Assembly: GCA_905478225.1 (NCBI GenBank)
Contig: CAJQHR010000003.1
Span: forward strand, 1-64,000
DNA length: 64,000 nucleotides
From: an uncultured Crocinitomix sp.
GTDB taxonomy: Bacteria; Bacteroidota; Bacteroidia; Flavobacteriales_D; Crocinitomicaceae
Reading direction: 5' to 3'
Both the position numbers and the translations under genes were made by a program. The notes under the pieces were generated by a model, which did not search any database, was not told the DNA's origin, and saw only the letters and a list, made by a program, of their open reading frames with translations. The stretch's first letter is position 1. Each line of letters opens with the position of its first letter. Shown here one piece after another: positions 32,952-42,012 of this stretch.

Positions 32952-35900
32952 ATGAGTCAGAAATATCCTGTATATCCGGGGCTTAATTTGCCTAACGTAG
33001 CCGAGAAAGTATTGAAAAACTGGGAAGAAAATCGCGTTTTTCAAAAGAGTATTGATACACGTGAAGGAAATCCACCCTTTATTTTTACAGAGGGTCCGCC
33101 TTCTGCGAATGGAATGCCAGGTATTCACCACGTAATGGCGCGCTCAATTAAGGACATTTTTTGCCGCTATAAAACCCTTAAAGGTTTTCAAGTAAAACGT
33201 AAAGCCGGGTGGGATACGCACGGACTGCCTGTGGAATTGAAAGTGGAGAAAGAATTAGGTATTACTAAAGAGGATATTGGAACAAAAATATCCATTGAGG
33301 ATTATAATAAAGCATGTCGTGAATCGGTAATGCGTTATACGGATGAGTGGAATAAACTCACCGAAAAAATGGGCTATTGGGTAGACATGGACGATCCTTA
33401 TATTACTTATGAAAGTAAGTATATGGAGTCGGTTTGGTGGCTTTTAGGTCAAATTTATAATAAGGATTTGATGTATAAAGGTTACACGATTCAGCCCTAT
33501 TCACCAAAAGCCGGAACAGGACTAAGTTCGCACGAGATTAATCAACCCGGCGCTTATCAGGATGTAAAAGACACGACTTGTGTAGCTCAGTTTAAATTAA
33601 AAACGGGTGAAACTGTTCCGTTTGACAATGCAAATTTAGAGCATGTATATTTCTTGGCTTGGACTACGACTCCTTGGACCTTGCCTTCGAATACGGCGCT
33701 AACTGTTGGACCAAAGATTGACTATGTATTGGTCAAATCTTGGAACCAATATACGCACGAACCAGTGGAGGTTATATTAGCCAAAAATTTGGTTGGAAAG
33801 CAGTTTACAAAAAAATATATGGCGGTTGAATCTGCAGATGAATTGGTTTATACCAAAAGCGATAAAAAAATCCCTTTTCAAATCATTGGCGAATGTAAAG
33901 GAGCAGATTTAGAAGGCATCAAATACGAGCAATTATTAGATTATTGCCAACCTTATGAGGGTGCAGATAAAGCATTTGTTGTCATTCCTGGAGATTTTGT
34001 AACAACAGAAGATGGAACCGGAATAGTGCACACAGCTCCTACTTTTGGAGCAGATGATATGCAAGTTGCAAAAGCAGCCGGTGTTGCGCCTCTATTGATT
34101 TTAGACGAGAATGAAAATCCAGTTCCTCTAGTTGATTTACGAGGACGCTTTAGAGCTGAGGTTGCCGATCCTATTTTTGGTTTAGGTGGTGAATATGTAA
34201 AAGCAGAATATTTAGAGCCCGGTGAAGACGCGGCAGAATTAGCCATCCAGCGTGAAAATCTAAAAGATATAATTGCCGATTTGAAAGTATATATGAGTGT
34301 GGATGATCGAATCACACTCAAGCTTAAAATTGAGAATAAAGCATTTAAAATTGAAAAATACGAACACTCCTATCCGCATTGTTGGAGAACTGATAAACCA
34401 ATCTTGTATTACCCTTTAGATTCATGGTTTATTAAAGTTACTGATAAGCGCGAACGCCTAGTGGAGTTAAATAAAACAATTAATTGGCAGCCTAAATCTA
34501 CTGGTGAAGGTCGCTTTGGAAATTGGTTGGCATCAGCAAATGATTGGAACCTTTCAAGGTCTCGTTATTGGGGAATTCCAATTCCAGTTTGGACCTCTGA
34601 AGATGGAACAGAACAAATCTGTATTTCATCTATTGAAGAATTACAAACAGAAGCTCAAAAAGCAGTTGATGCTGGAATTATGGATGCAAATCCATTAGCT
34701 GATTTTGTTGCAGGGGACATGTCTGATGACAATTATAATCAAGTTGATTTGCATAAAAATTATGTGGATCAAATCATCTTGGTATCTCCTACAGGAAAAC
34801 CAATGCAGCGTGAGGCTGATTTGATTGATGTTTGGTTTGATTCAGGTTCTGTTCCTTATGCACAGCACCATTATCCGTTTGAAAATAAAGAATTAATTGA
34901 TGACCGTAAAGGTTTTCCGTCTGACTTTATTGCAGAGGGAGTTGATCAAACACGGGGTTGGTTTTATACGCAACACGTTATTGCAGCATTAGTATTTGAT
35001 TCTGTTGCCTATAAAAACGTCATGTCTAATGGATTAGTCCAAGACAAGAACGGCTATAAAATGGCAAAGAGTAAAGGGAATGCGGTTGAGCCATTTGGGA
35101 CTTTGGCGAAATACGGGGCTGACGCCACACGTTGGTATATGGTTACCAATGCACAACCTTGGGACAATTTAAAGTTTGATGAAGAGGGAATTACTGAAGT
35201 ACAACGTAAATTCTTTGGCACATTATACAATACCTATTCATTCTTTGGATTATATGCAAGTATTGATAATTTCTCGTACGCTGAGCCAGAGATGGCAATC
35301 AATGATCGTCCAGAAATTGACCGTTGGATCCTTTCAAAGTTAAACACTTTAATTGGTTCAGTAGATGGATCGTTTGAAGCTTATGAGCCTACCAAAGCAG
35401 GACGATTAATACAAGCTTTTGTCAATGACGAATTGTCCAATTGGTACGTGCGCTTATGTCGTCGTCGTTTTTGGAAAGGAGATTATACAGCGGATAAAAT
35501 TTCTGCGTATCAAACCTTATATAGATGTTTGGAAACGGTCGCAATTTTAGGCTCACCAATAGCTCCGTTTTTCTGCGATCAATTATTTCAAGATTTGAAT
35601 ATTGTTTCAAAAAGACATGAATTAGAGTCGGTTCACTTAGCGAATTTCCCAACGGTGAATGAAGCAGAAATTGATTTGTATTTAGAAGAGAAAATGGGCA
35701 TTGCTCAAAAAGTTTCTTCTATGGTATTGAGTTTAAGACAGGGCGCTAAATTAAAAGTGCGTCAACCATTGCAAAAAATTATGGTGCCTATTTTAGATGC
35801 TGATTTTGCAAGACGACTAGAAGATGTTAAACACATTATACTTTCTGAAACCAATATCAAGGAAATTGATATGTTGGAAGATACGGAGGATGTTTTGGTT

Positions 35901-36422
35901 AAAAAGATTAAGCCGAATTTTAAAACAATCGGCCCTAAATATGGCAAACAAATGAAAGCGATTGCTGGCATGGTTGGTCAATGGACGGGTACAGATATTT
36001 CAGAACTAGAAGCGAACGTCGGATGGAAAGGCGAAATTAATGGCGATTCAATTGAATTAGATTTAGCAGATTTTGATATTGTAACAGATGATATTCCAGG
36101 GTGGTTAGTGGCGTCAGAAGGGCGAATGACCGTTGCATTGGACATTACATTAAATGACGAACTTAAAAGGGAGGGAATTGCAAGAGAGTTGGTTAGTCGT
36201 ATTCAGAACTACCGTAAGGAATCGGGCTTAGAAGTAATGGACCGCATACAGTTAACATTTGACACGAATGAAATTGTAAAAGCAGCTATTGAAACCAATC
36301 AAGAATATATTAAAGCTGAGGTTTTAGCTGATGGTATTGGATTTGATTCTTTAGAAGCTAGCAATCACTTATTGGCCGATTTGGAAGAAGGCGATACGGT
36401 GATTGGATTGGTAAAGGTTTAG
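32952..36422 (+). CDS. ileS: Isoleucyl-tRNA synthetase
   Basis: 1156 residues from the ATG at 32952 (MSQKYPVYPGLNLPNVAEKV). The class I HIGH signature is present as ANGMPGIHHVMARSIKD (about residues 50-70) and the KMSKS loop as NGYKMAKSKGNAVEPFG (about residues 700-710). The CP1 editing domain lies between (AWTTTPWTLPSNTALTVG). WDTHGLPVELKVEKELGI and the long C-terminal anticodon-binding region match the Bacteroidota form of about 1150 residues, which resembles the eukaryote-like IleRS clade more than the E. coli type. It charges tRNA-Ile in the cytoplasm. The intact 3.5-kb frame argues for good sequence quality beside the dead genes upstream. Confidence 0.96.
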   Translation: MSQKYPVYPGLNLPNVAEKVLKNWEENRVFQKSIDTREGNPPFIFTEGPPSANGMPGIHHVMARSIKDIFCRYKTLKGFQVKRKAGWDTHGLPVELKVEKELGITKEDIGTKISIEDYNKACRESVMRYTDEWNKLTEKMGYWVDMDDPYITYESKYMESVWWLLGQIYNKDLMYKGYTIQPYSPKAGTGLSSHEINQPGAYQDVKDTTCVAQFKLKTGETVPFDNANLEHVYFLAWTTTPWTLPSNTALTVGPKIDYVLVKSWNQYTHEPVEVILAKNLVGKQFTKKYMAVESADELVYTKSDKKIPFQIIGECKGADLEGIKYEQLLDYCQPYEGADKAFVVIPGDFVTTEDGTGIVHTAPTFGADDMQVAKAAGVAPLLILDENENPVPLVDLRGRFRAEVADPIFGLGGEYVKAEYLEPGEDAAELAIQRENLKDIIADLKVYMSVDDRITLKLKIENKAFKIEKYEHSYPHCWRTDKPILYYPLDSWFIKVTDKRERLVELNKTINWQPKSTGEGRFGNWLASANDWNLSRSRYWGIPIPVWTSEDGTEQICISSIEELQTEAQKAVDAGIMDANPLADFVAGDMSDDNYNQVDLHKNYVDQIILVSPTGKPMQREADLIDVWFDSGSVPYAQHHYPFENKELIDDRKGFPSDFIAEGVDQTRGWFYTQHVIAALVFDSVAYKNVMSNGLVQDKNGYKMAKSKGNAVEPFGTLAKYGADATRWYMVTNAQPWDNLKFDEEGITEVQRKFFGTLYNTYSFFGLYASIDNFSYAEPEMAINDRPEIDRWILSKLNTLIGSVDGSFEAYEPTKAGRLIQAFVNDELSNWYVRLCRRRFWKGDYTADKISAYQTLYRCLETVAILGSPIAPFFCDQLFQDLNIVSKRHELESVHLANFPTVNEAEIDLYLEEKMGIAQKVSSMVLSLRQGAKLKVRQPLQKIMVPILDADFARRLEDVKHIILSETNIKEIDMLEDTEDVLVKKIKPNFKTIGPKYGKQMKAIAGMVGQWTGTDISELEANVGWKGEINGDSIELDLADFDIVTDDIPGWLVASEGRMTVALDITLNDELKREGIARELVSRIQNYRKESGLEVMDRIQLTFDTNEIVKAAIETNQEYIKAEVLADGIGFDSLEASNHLLADLEEGDTVIGLVKV

Positions 36423-36677
36423 AGAGAAATAGCTCATTATCAAGAATTAATTTTGGTTTTTTGGGAAAAATTAGTCGCAGAATAATTTAATAGTGTGATC
36501 TCATTTTCATCAAATAAACCAGAATTCAAAGTTGGGGAAATCCATGAGTGTATGATCAGCAGGGAAAAGTTCGGTTGGACATTATTTCACAATCAGAAAT
36601 ATTTCATTTATACTGCTGATTGTGCTACTCTTATATTGGGTAGTGATAGTATTTGCAACTTCAAAAAAAGAAAATAA

Positions 36678-36923
36678 ATGGAAAAAAAGGCAGCTCTTAT
36701 TTTTGTGTTATTCTTTTTTTTAGCTTTTAGTTATAGACAAGTCCAAAAAGATAGTTTAACTATTTATGGAACATTTGATGAGGCATTAGATCAAATTGCT
36801 AATTCGTCTGATCAATTAGGTACTTCTTTTGATTTATTCAAGAAAAAAGGCTCAACTATCAGAAATTTGGTTGAAATTAAAAAGGATTTCTTCTTCAAAA
36901 AAATGATTAAAACAATGACTTAA
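36678..36923 (+). CDS. Possible small exported protein
   Basis: 81 codons starting MEKKAALIFVLFFFLAFSYR, which looks like a signal peptide or membrane anchor, followed by a mostly polar, lysine-rich body (GTFDEALDQIANSSDQLGTS, KKDFFFKKMIKTM). No family is recognised. It may be a real small gene or a remnant in a decayed spacer. Confidence 0.35.
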   Translation: MEKKAALIFVLFFFLAFSYRQVQKDSLTIYGTFDEALDQIANSSDQLGTSFDLFKKKGSTIRNLVEIKKDFFFKKMIKTMT

Positions 36924-36965
36924 TATTTTTTTAAATAAAACTTTCAATTTTTTCTAAAACTTTAA

Positions 36966-37019
36966 TGTGGTACTTCAGCTAAAATAAGAATTCAGTTCCA
37001 TTTTAGCTGAAGTACCACA
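36966..37019. repeat. Perfect 20-bp inverted repeat upstream of the SpoU gene
   Basis: TGTGGTACTTCAGCTAAAAT (36966-36985) and its exact reverse complement (37000-37019) are separated by 14 bases containing GAATTC. No T run follows on either strand, so it is not an ordinary terminator. The right arm ends 15 bases before the -7 box of the next gene and covers the place where a -33 element would sit, so it could act as an operator. It could also be a miniature palindromic element. Confidence 0.8.
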
Positions 37020-37033
37020 ACGCAAAACAAAAC

Positions 37034-37041
37034 TATCTTTG
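37034..37041 (+). promoter_or_regulatory. -7 promoter element directly before the SpoU gene
   Basis: TATCTTTG fits TAnnTTTG and ends 5 bases before the ATG at 37047, so transcription from here would give a leaderless or nearly leaderless mRNA. Confidence 0.5.
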
Positions 37042-37046
37042 TAATT

Positions 37047-37583
37047 ATGAGTAATTCACGCAAAAAATTAAAACTGGATGAATTGGGCCGAATTACGGTA
37101 GATGAATTCAAGGAAGCTCAGAAAACTCCCCTCATTATTGTTTTGGATAATATTCGTAGTTTAAATAATATAGGTTCTGTCTTCAGAACGTCAGATGCAT
37201 TTCGAATAGAGAAGGTTTACCTCTGTGGAATTACTGCACAGCCTCCTCACCGCGACATTCATAAAACGGCGCTTGGAGCAACAGAGTCGGTGGATTGGGA
37301 ATATGTAGAAGATACAACTGATTTAGTTTTGCGCTTAAACGAAGATGGTGTCGATACCTATGCGATTGAGCAAGCCGAGGACAGCATCAAACTCAATGAT
37401 TTTAATCCAATGCCAGGAAAGAAAACCGCAATTGTGATGGGGAATGAGGTAGAAGGTGTGCAGCAAGAGGTGATTTATGCGTGTAAAGGCGTAATTGAAA
37501 TTCCGCAAATTGGAACCAAACATTCTTTAAATATATCAGTTTGCACTGGTGTTGTAGTTTGGGATTTGTTTAGTAAAATTTAA
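37047..37583 (+). CDS. SpoU/TrmH family RNA 2'-O-methyltransferase
   Basis: 178 residues with the three SPOUT motifs: IIVLDNIRSLNNIGSVFRTS (motif 1), AIVMGNEVEGVQQ (motif 2) and IPQIGTKHSLNISVCTGVVV (motif 3). These form the knotted SAM-binding site that methylates a ribose 2'-OH in tRNA or rRNA. The start MSNSRKKLKLDELGRI agrees with homologues, although the -7 box lies just before it. The N-terminal RNA-binding domain of RlmB is absent, so the substrate is uncertain. The downstream Rossmann gene starts 2 bases after the stop, so the two share a transcript. Confidence 0.88.
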   Translation: MSNSRKKLKLDELGRITVDEFKEAQKTPLIIVLDNIRSLNNIGSVFRTSDAFRIEKVYLCGITAQPPHRDIHKTALGATESVDWEYVEDTTDLVLRLNEDGVDTYAIEQAEDSIKLNDFNPMPGKKTAIVMGNEVEGVQQEVIYACKGVIEIPQIGTKHSLNISVCTGVVVWDLFSKI

Positions 37584-37585
37584 GC

Positions 37586-38233
37586 ATGAAGGCAATACTA
37601 ATTGGAGCAACAGGATTAATAGGACGCGCATTATTGCATGAGCTATTACAAGATGATGCTTATTCAGAAATAAAAGTGCTTACCCGAAGAGCAACAGGAG
37701 TTGAACATGCCAAACTAACCGAAGAACTCATTAATTTCTATCAAATAAAATCTAGTATTATTGTACTAAAAGCTGATGTGTTATTCTCAACCTTAGGGAC
37801 GACAATTAAAACCGCCGGAACAAAAGAAAGGCAGTGGGAAATTGACTTTGACATGCAGTTTAATACCGCTGAGTTGGCAAGTAAAGCTCGAACTAAAAAG
37901 CTTGTATTGCTGTCATCAGCCGGAGCAAATTCAAAATCCAATGTTTTTTATTCTCGCATGAAAGGGGAATTAGACGAAGCCGCAAAAGCCCTTGATTTTA
38001 AGCATGTCAGTATCATTCGCCCTTCAATGTTGGCTGGCAAGCGTGAAGAATTTCGTTGGGTTGAAAAAATATTCACGCCAATTATGTACGCTTTTTCTTG
38101 GGTGCCTGGCATTCGAAAATACCGCCCAATAAAAGATGTGATTGTTGCAAAAGCCATGATCAACGCTTCAAAAGGGCAAGAAAAAAAATATGCGATTTAC
38201 GAATTGCAAGGCGTTTTTGATCTCGCAAAATAA
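37586..38233 (+). CDS. NAD(P)-binding Rossmann protein (HTATIP2-like oxidoreductase)
   Basis: 215 residues starting MKAILIGATGLIGRALLHEL (GxxGxxG). ADVLFSTLGTTIKTAGTKER, then KKLVLLSSAGANSKSNVFYS and the MKGELDEAAKALDFKHVSII-RPSML block, are as in the atypical SDR family that includes human HTATIP2/CC3 and bacterial NAD-dependent epimerase-like proteins. The Y-x-x-x-K pair is seen as YSRMK. The substrate is unknown. It is translationally close to the SpoU methyltransferase gene. Confidence 0.78.
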   Translation: MKAILIGATGLIGRALLHELLQDDAYSEIKVLTRRATGVEHAKLTEELINFYQIKSSIIVLKADVLFSTLGTTIKTAGTKERQWEIDFDMQFNTAELASKARTKKLVLLSSAGANSKSNVFYSRMKGELDEAAKALDFKHVSIIRPSMLAGKREEFRWVEKIFTPIMYAFSWVPGIRKYRPIKDVIVAKAMINASKGQEKKYAIYELQGVFDLAK

Positions 38234-38250
38234 TTGCGATTCTCTTTCTT

Positions 38251-38783
38251 CTAGACTTCCATTGATAAAAACGGAGTATCGGCAATTATACTCTTAATTT
38301 CATTTCGGTTGTAACCAACTCCTAATGCTAGACCCGCTCAAACACCCCAGCCATACATATCTCAAAAGTTTGTACAAATTGTTGTCTACAAAAGTCAATC
38401 ATGGCTTTCATATCATCTTGAAAATGTGGATAGATGTACATGTTATTGTCAATTTCAAATTCAGAGCTTTCTCCAAATCCACGATAGTCGTAGGTCACAA
38501 CTTTATATCCCATATTGTGAAAAGCATCAACTCGGCGCAAGTAATCTGCCATATTGCCTTCGCCGTTATGGCTAATCAAAATGAGACGAGTTGTTCTTTC
38601 AGCCGCAGGGAAATACCAAGCTTTTAATTTTGCGCCATCTGACGTTTCAACTGAATGGGCTTCATACTTCATGTTGTATTTATCAGGCAACTGTTTGTAG
38701 GTGCGAGACGGATTTAAAGCAAACGTAGATGACATTCCTAAAAATGTCAATAAGAGTAGGGTAAACAATGGTTTATAATTCAT
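38251..38783 (-). pseudogene. Secreted alpha/beta hydrolase, frameshifted and truncated
   Basis: From the ATG at 38783 a signal peptide (NYKPLFTLLLLTFLGMSSTF) is followed by an alpha/beta-hydrolase N-terminal half: GAKLKAWYFPAAERTTRLIL, ISHNGEGNMADYLRRVDAFH, and VVTYDYRGFGESSEFE. The frame then ends in junk at 38328. In another frame the homology resumes as YGWGV, a TGA, then AGLALGVGYNRNEIKSIIAD and TPFLSMEV, and ends at 38251. One frameshift, one nonsense codon and loss of the C-terminal half (with the catalytic Asp and His) make it dead. Confidence 0.8.
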
Positions 38784-39022
38784 AGTATAAATGTTAGTTG
38801 ATGTAAAGTGTTGAAATTTAGTTAATTTCAATATTTAATAAGTGATTCATCTTTTTTTTTGATTCTGTTTGAGCAGCTTAAGGCAATAGTCGTAACAATT
38901 TGAAAATGCAGGACGGAGTGGGCAACAGTCAATGGTCGAATTCGGATTGCTGTTAAGACCAAATTTCCAAAATTCCAAACATCAAAAGTATCGAATCATC
39001 AGATCATCAAAAAACAGCCAAC

Positions 39023-41023
39023 CTAAACCAATCCACCCAAATCAATGTCCGCCAAATTGGGAACGGTAACTTTCAAACTAGGCGTACGTTCCATTTCACG
39101 TTTTATAGCAAAAATAGCGCCCTCATTCCTAGCCCAGCTTCGACGAGCAATTCCATTATTCACATCCCAATGCAACATCATTTTTAAACGACGATCTGAA
39201 TCTTCACTACCATCCAGCAACATTCCAAATCCACCATTTATAACCTCACCCCAGCCAACGCCACCACCATTGTGTATTGAAATCCATGTTGCTCCGCGGA
39301 AACCATCTCCAATTACATTATGAATTGCCATATCGGCAGTGAATTTTGATCCGTCATAAATGTTAGACGTTTCACGATAAGGTGAATCCGTCCCAGATAC
39401 ATCATGATGATCTCGGCCTAAAACAACAGGGCCAATTTTACCGGCTTTAATTGCGTTATTGAATGCTTCTGCAATTTTTATGCGTCCTTCTGCGTCAGCA
39501 TATAAAATACGGGCTTGAGAACCTACCACTAGTTTATTTTTCTGGGCGCCTTTAATCCATTGAATATTATCAGCCATTTGCTGCTGAATTTCAGCGGGTG
39601 AATTATTTTTAATTTCTTCCAAAACATCACATGCAATTTTATCAGTTATGGCTAAATCTTCAGGTTTTTCTGAAACACAAACCCATCTAAACGGTCCAAA
39701 TCCATAATCGAAACACATGGGTCCCACAATGTCCTGTACGTATGAAGGATATTTAAAATCAATTCCATTTTCCGCCATTATATCTGCTCCAGCACGGCTT
39801 GCTTCCAATAAAAAAGCATTGCCATAGTCGAAGAAGTAGGTTCCTTTTGCGGTATGTTTGTCAACTGCAGCTGCATGTTTACACAATGTGGCTTGAATTT
39901 TTTCTTTGAACAAATCAGGTTGATTCGCCATCATTTCATTCGACTCTTCAAAAGTCAAACCTACGGGATAATAGCCTCCAGCCCATGGGTTGTGTAATGA
40001 GGTTTGGTCAGATCCCAATTCAACAAAAATCTCTTCCTGATCAAATTTTTCCCAAACATCAACCACGTTGCCCTGATAGGCGATTGAGACCACCTCTTTA
40101 TTGGTTTTTGCGGTTCTTACGCGTGCACATAATTCATCTAAATCACTGATTACTTCATCCACCCATCCCTGCGAATGACGCGTTTCTGTTGCCTTACGAT
40201 TCACTTCTGCAGTCACAGAAACTACACCAGCAATATTACCAGCTTTCGGCTGTGCACCGCTCATTCCACCTAGTCCAGCGGTTAAAAATAATTTCCCAGC
40301 AGTGGTGCCATCTCCCGGTAGTTTTCGGCAAGCATTTAAAACAGTAATCGTTGTTCCATGTACAATTCCTTGTGGTCCAATGTACATATAAGATCCGGCA
40401 GTCATTTGTCCGTATTGACTCACACCAAGTGCATTCATCTTTTCCCAATCATCCGGCTTTGAGTAGTTCGGTATTACCATTCCATTGGTGACTACAACCC
40501 GCGGGGCATCTTTATGAGAGGGGAATAATCCCATGGGATGACCAGAATACATGGTTAAGGTTTGCTCTTCTGTCATTTCAGACAAATATTGCATACACAA
40601 TAAGTATTGCGCCCAATTTTGAAAAACGGCACCGTTACCCCCGTAGGTAATTAATTCATGCGGATGTTGTGCTATGGCATAATCCAAATTGTTTTGAATC
40701 ATGGCCATAATAGACTTGGCTTGTTCTGATTTCCCGGGGTATTCACTAATTGGGCGGGCGTACATTTTATAATCTGGACGATAGCGGTACATATATATTC
40801 TACCGAACGTTTTTAATTCTTCTGCAAATTCAGCTGCTAATTCGGCATGCTGCGATTTAGGGAAATAGCGCAACGCATTTTTTAATGCGAGTATTTTTTC
40901 TTCTTTTGAAAGAATATCTTTCCGTTTTGGTGCACGGTTAATTGTTGGATTATCTTCTTTTTTTGTGGGAATTTCATTTGGAATTCCTGCGCAAATTGCT
41001 GCTTTTATTTCTTCAACCGTCAT
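39023..41023 (-). CDS. hutU: Urocanate hydratase
   Basis: 666 residues from the ATG at 41023 (MTVEEIKAAICAGIPNEI). Urocanase motifs: TYGGNGAVFQNWAQYLL, MTAGSYMYIGPQGIVHGTTI, TAGLGGMSGAQPKA (NAD binding), DYGFGPFRWVCVSEKPEDL with the conserved Cys near residue 440, and HNGGGVGWGEVINGGFGMLL. It converts urocanate to imidazolone propionate in histidine degradation, using tightly bound NAD+. The length is the longer form found in Bacteroidota. A TTG start at 41041 is rejected because it overlaps the -7 box. No other hut gene is nearby. Confidence 0.95.
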   Translation of the reverse strand: MTVEEIKAAICAGIPNEIPTKKEDNPTINRAPKRKDILSKEEKILALKNALRYFPKSQHAELAAEFAEELKTFGRIYMYRYRPDYKMYARPISEYPGKSEQAKSIMAMIQNNLDYAIAQHPHELITYGGNGAVFQNWAQYLLCMQYLSEMTEEQTLTMYSGHPMGLFPSHKDAPRVVVTNGMVIPNYSKPDDWEKMNALGVSQYGQMTAGSYMYIGPQGIVHGTTITVLNACRKLPGDGTTAGKLFLTAGLGGMSGAQPKAGNIAGVVSVTAEVNRKATETRHSQGWVDEVISDLDELCARVRTAKTNKEVVSIAYQGNVVDVWEKFDQEEIFVELGSDQTSLHNPWAGGYYPVGLTFEESNEMMANQPDLFKEKIQATLCKHAAAVDKHTAKGTYFFDYGNAFLLEASRAGADIMAENGIDFKYPSYVQDIVGPMCFDYGFGPFRWVCVSEKPEDLAITDKIACDVLEEIKNNSPAEIQQQMADNIQWIKGAQKNKLVVGSQARILYADAEGRIKIAEAFNNAIKAGKIGPVVLGRDHHDVSGTDSPYRETSNIYDGSKFTADMAIHNVIGDGFRGATWISIHNGGGVGWGEVINGGFGMLLDGSEDSDRRLKMMLHWDVNNGIARRSWARNEGAIFAIKREMERTPSLKVTVPNLADIDLGGLV

Positions 41024-41038
41024 ACCGAATAATTTGTG

Positions 41039-41046
41039 CAAATTTA
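41039..41046 (-). promoter_or_regulatory. -7 promoter element of hutU
   Basis: On the minus strand TAAATTTG (41046-41039) fits TAnnTTTG and lies 15 bases before the ATG at 41023, implying a very short leader. Confidence 0.5.
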
Positions 41047-41121
41047 AGCATTATGTGCATTTTTTTGGATGGAAGACTTGGATATTTAATTTAGTTATGC
41101 GGTATTTCCACCAAGACACTT

Positions 41122-41129
41122 TATATTTG
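41122..41129 (+). promoter_or_regulatory. -7 promoter element of the lipoprotein gene
   Basis: TATATTTG fits TAnnTTTG and lies 23 bases before the ATG at 41153. Together with the hutU promoter it marks a compact divergent promoter region. Confidence 0.5.
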
Positions 41130-41152
41130 ACCGTATCAATTAAAAATCATTT

Positions 41153-41986
41153 ATGTCGATTCAAACATTGTTTAAGGTTTTACCGATAACATCACTCGTA
41201 CTTTTATTGTTGGTTTCAAGTTGTGGTGGAGAGAAAGAAAGAAAAACCTGGATTGAGGATTTAGAGCAAAATCAAAACAATTCTAACTCCAGTTCAACTG
41301 CTAACAATATTCCTAGTTTGGTTGGAGATTGGATGCAAGTAAAGATGGAATTTGCATCTCCTTTCAACGGTGGGAATATTGCAAATGTAGATTTTGAAAA
41401 TCAAGTTGTTTGGTCATTTACTGAAGATAGTGTTCAAATGTTTGAATATCCACAATATCAAATAACTCATGGGCCATATAGCTGTAAAGACAATACGGTG
41501 TCATTTAGACAGGTGAATGATGGACCCGAAGTAGTCAATGTGTTTGAGCAGATTGGCGATACGATTAGATTCACAAATACCCAAGGTCCAATAACAAACT
41601 TCATTTACTTTCTCCCTTTTGAGGCGGATGATGATCTAGATATGCTTAAAACCAATAAAGTGAATTGGGATTATGTATTTCAAGAAGATTGGGAATTTTA
41701 CAATGCCCGCCAACATCCAGGATTCGATACAACGACTTTTACTGATTTTACGCCGCCATCTACATTGAATAAAAAGTCATTGTTTTCGTCTAAATTTGAT
41801 GTGAACGGTGATATGTTGACATATCAATCTGAATCGGGAGATTATGAGTTGAAATTTTTAGAATTACATGAGTGGTTAGATACGTTCTACTTTTCTTTAG
41901 AAGTTATAAATGCAAACGAATCTTTAAATAAAGCCTTGCAATATTATAGACTTGGGGATGTTGCTCAACCATTTAATGTTAAATAA
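41153..41986 (+). CDS. Lipoprotein of unknown function
   Basis: 277 residues with a classical lipoprotein signal, TSLVLLLLVSSCGGEKERK (lipidated Cys at about residue 24), then a Ser/Asn-rich linker (QNQNNSNSSSTANN). The body starts at a lipocalin-like SLVGDWMQVKMEFASPF and has FENQVVWSFTEDSVQMFEYP and later a Trp/Phe-rich second half. The 'GdW..' opening hints at a lipocalin-like or calycin fold, but no family can be named. It is transcribed divergently from hutU. Confidence 0.65.
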   Translation: MSIQTLFKVLPITSLVLLLLVSSCGGEKERKTWIEDLEQNQNNSNSSSTANNIPSLVGDWMQVKMEFASPFNGGNIANVDFENQVVWSFTEDSVQMFEYPQYQITHGPYSCKDNTVSFRQVNDGPEVVNVFEQIGDTIRFTNTQGPITNFIYFLPFEADDDLDMLKTNKVNWDYVFQEDWEFYNARQHPGFDTTTFTDFTPPSTLNKKSLFSSKFDVNGDMLTYQSESGDYELKFLELHEWLDTFYFSLEVINANESLNKALQYYRLGDVAQPFNVK

Positions 41987-42012
41987 AGCTTACCCATAAT
42001 TAGAACTACCTT

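Larger units (their letters stand above)
36423..37046. other. Gap between ileS and the SpoU gene with short uncertain frames
   Basis: About 620 bp without a firm gene. A 60-codon frame from a GTG at 36495 has no recognisable features. An overlapping frame reads HYFTIRNISFILLIVLLLYW, then VVIVFATSKKENKWKKR, which looks like a single-span membrane protein but has no good start. The small frame at 36678 and the large inverted repeat at 36966 are listed separately. The dksA and lspA genes that often follow ileS in related genomes are absent. Confidence 0.4.

Noticed and set aside
34504-35971. Several 60-120-codon frames within ileS on both strands
   Set aside because: They overlap a complete, motif-bearing IleRS gene and show no protein family features of their own.
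736-38310. Reassigned stop codon (alternative genetic code)
   Set aside because: Interrupted frames use TAG, TGA and TAA alike, and indels occur as well, while intact core genes end normally; decay explains it without recoding.
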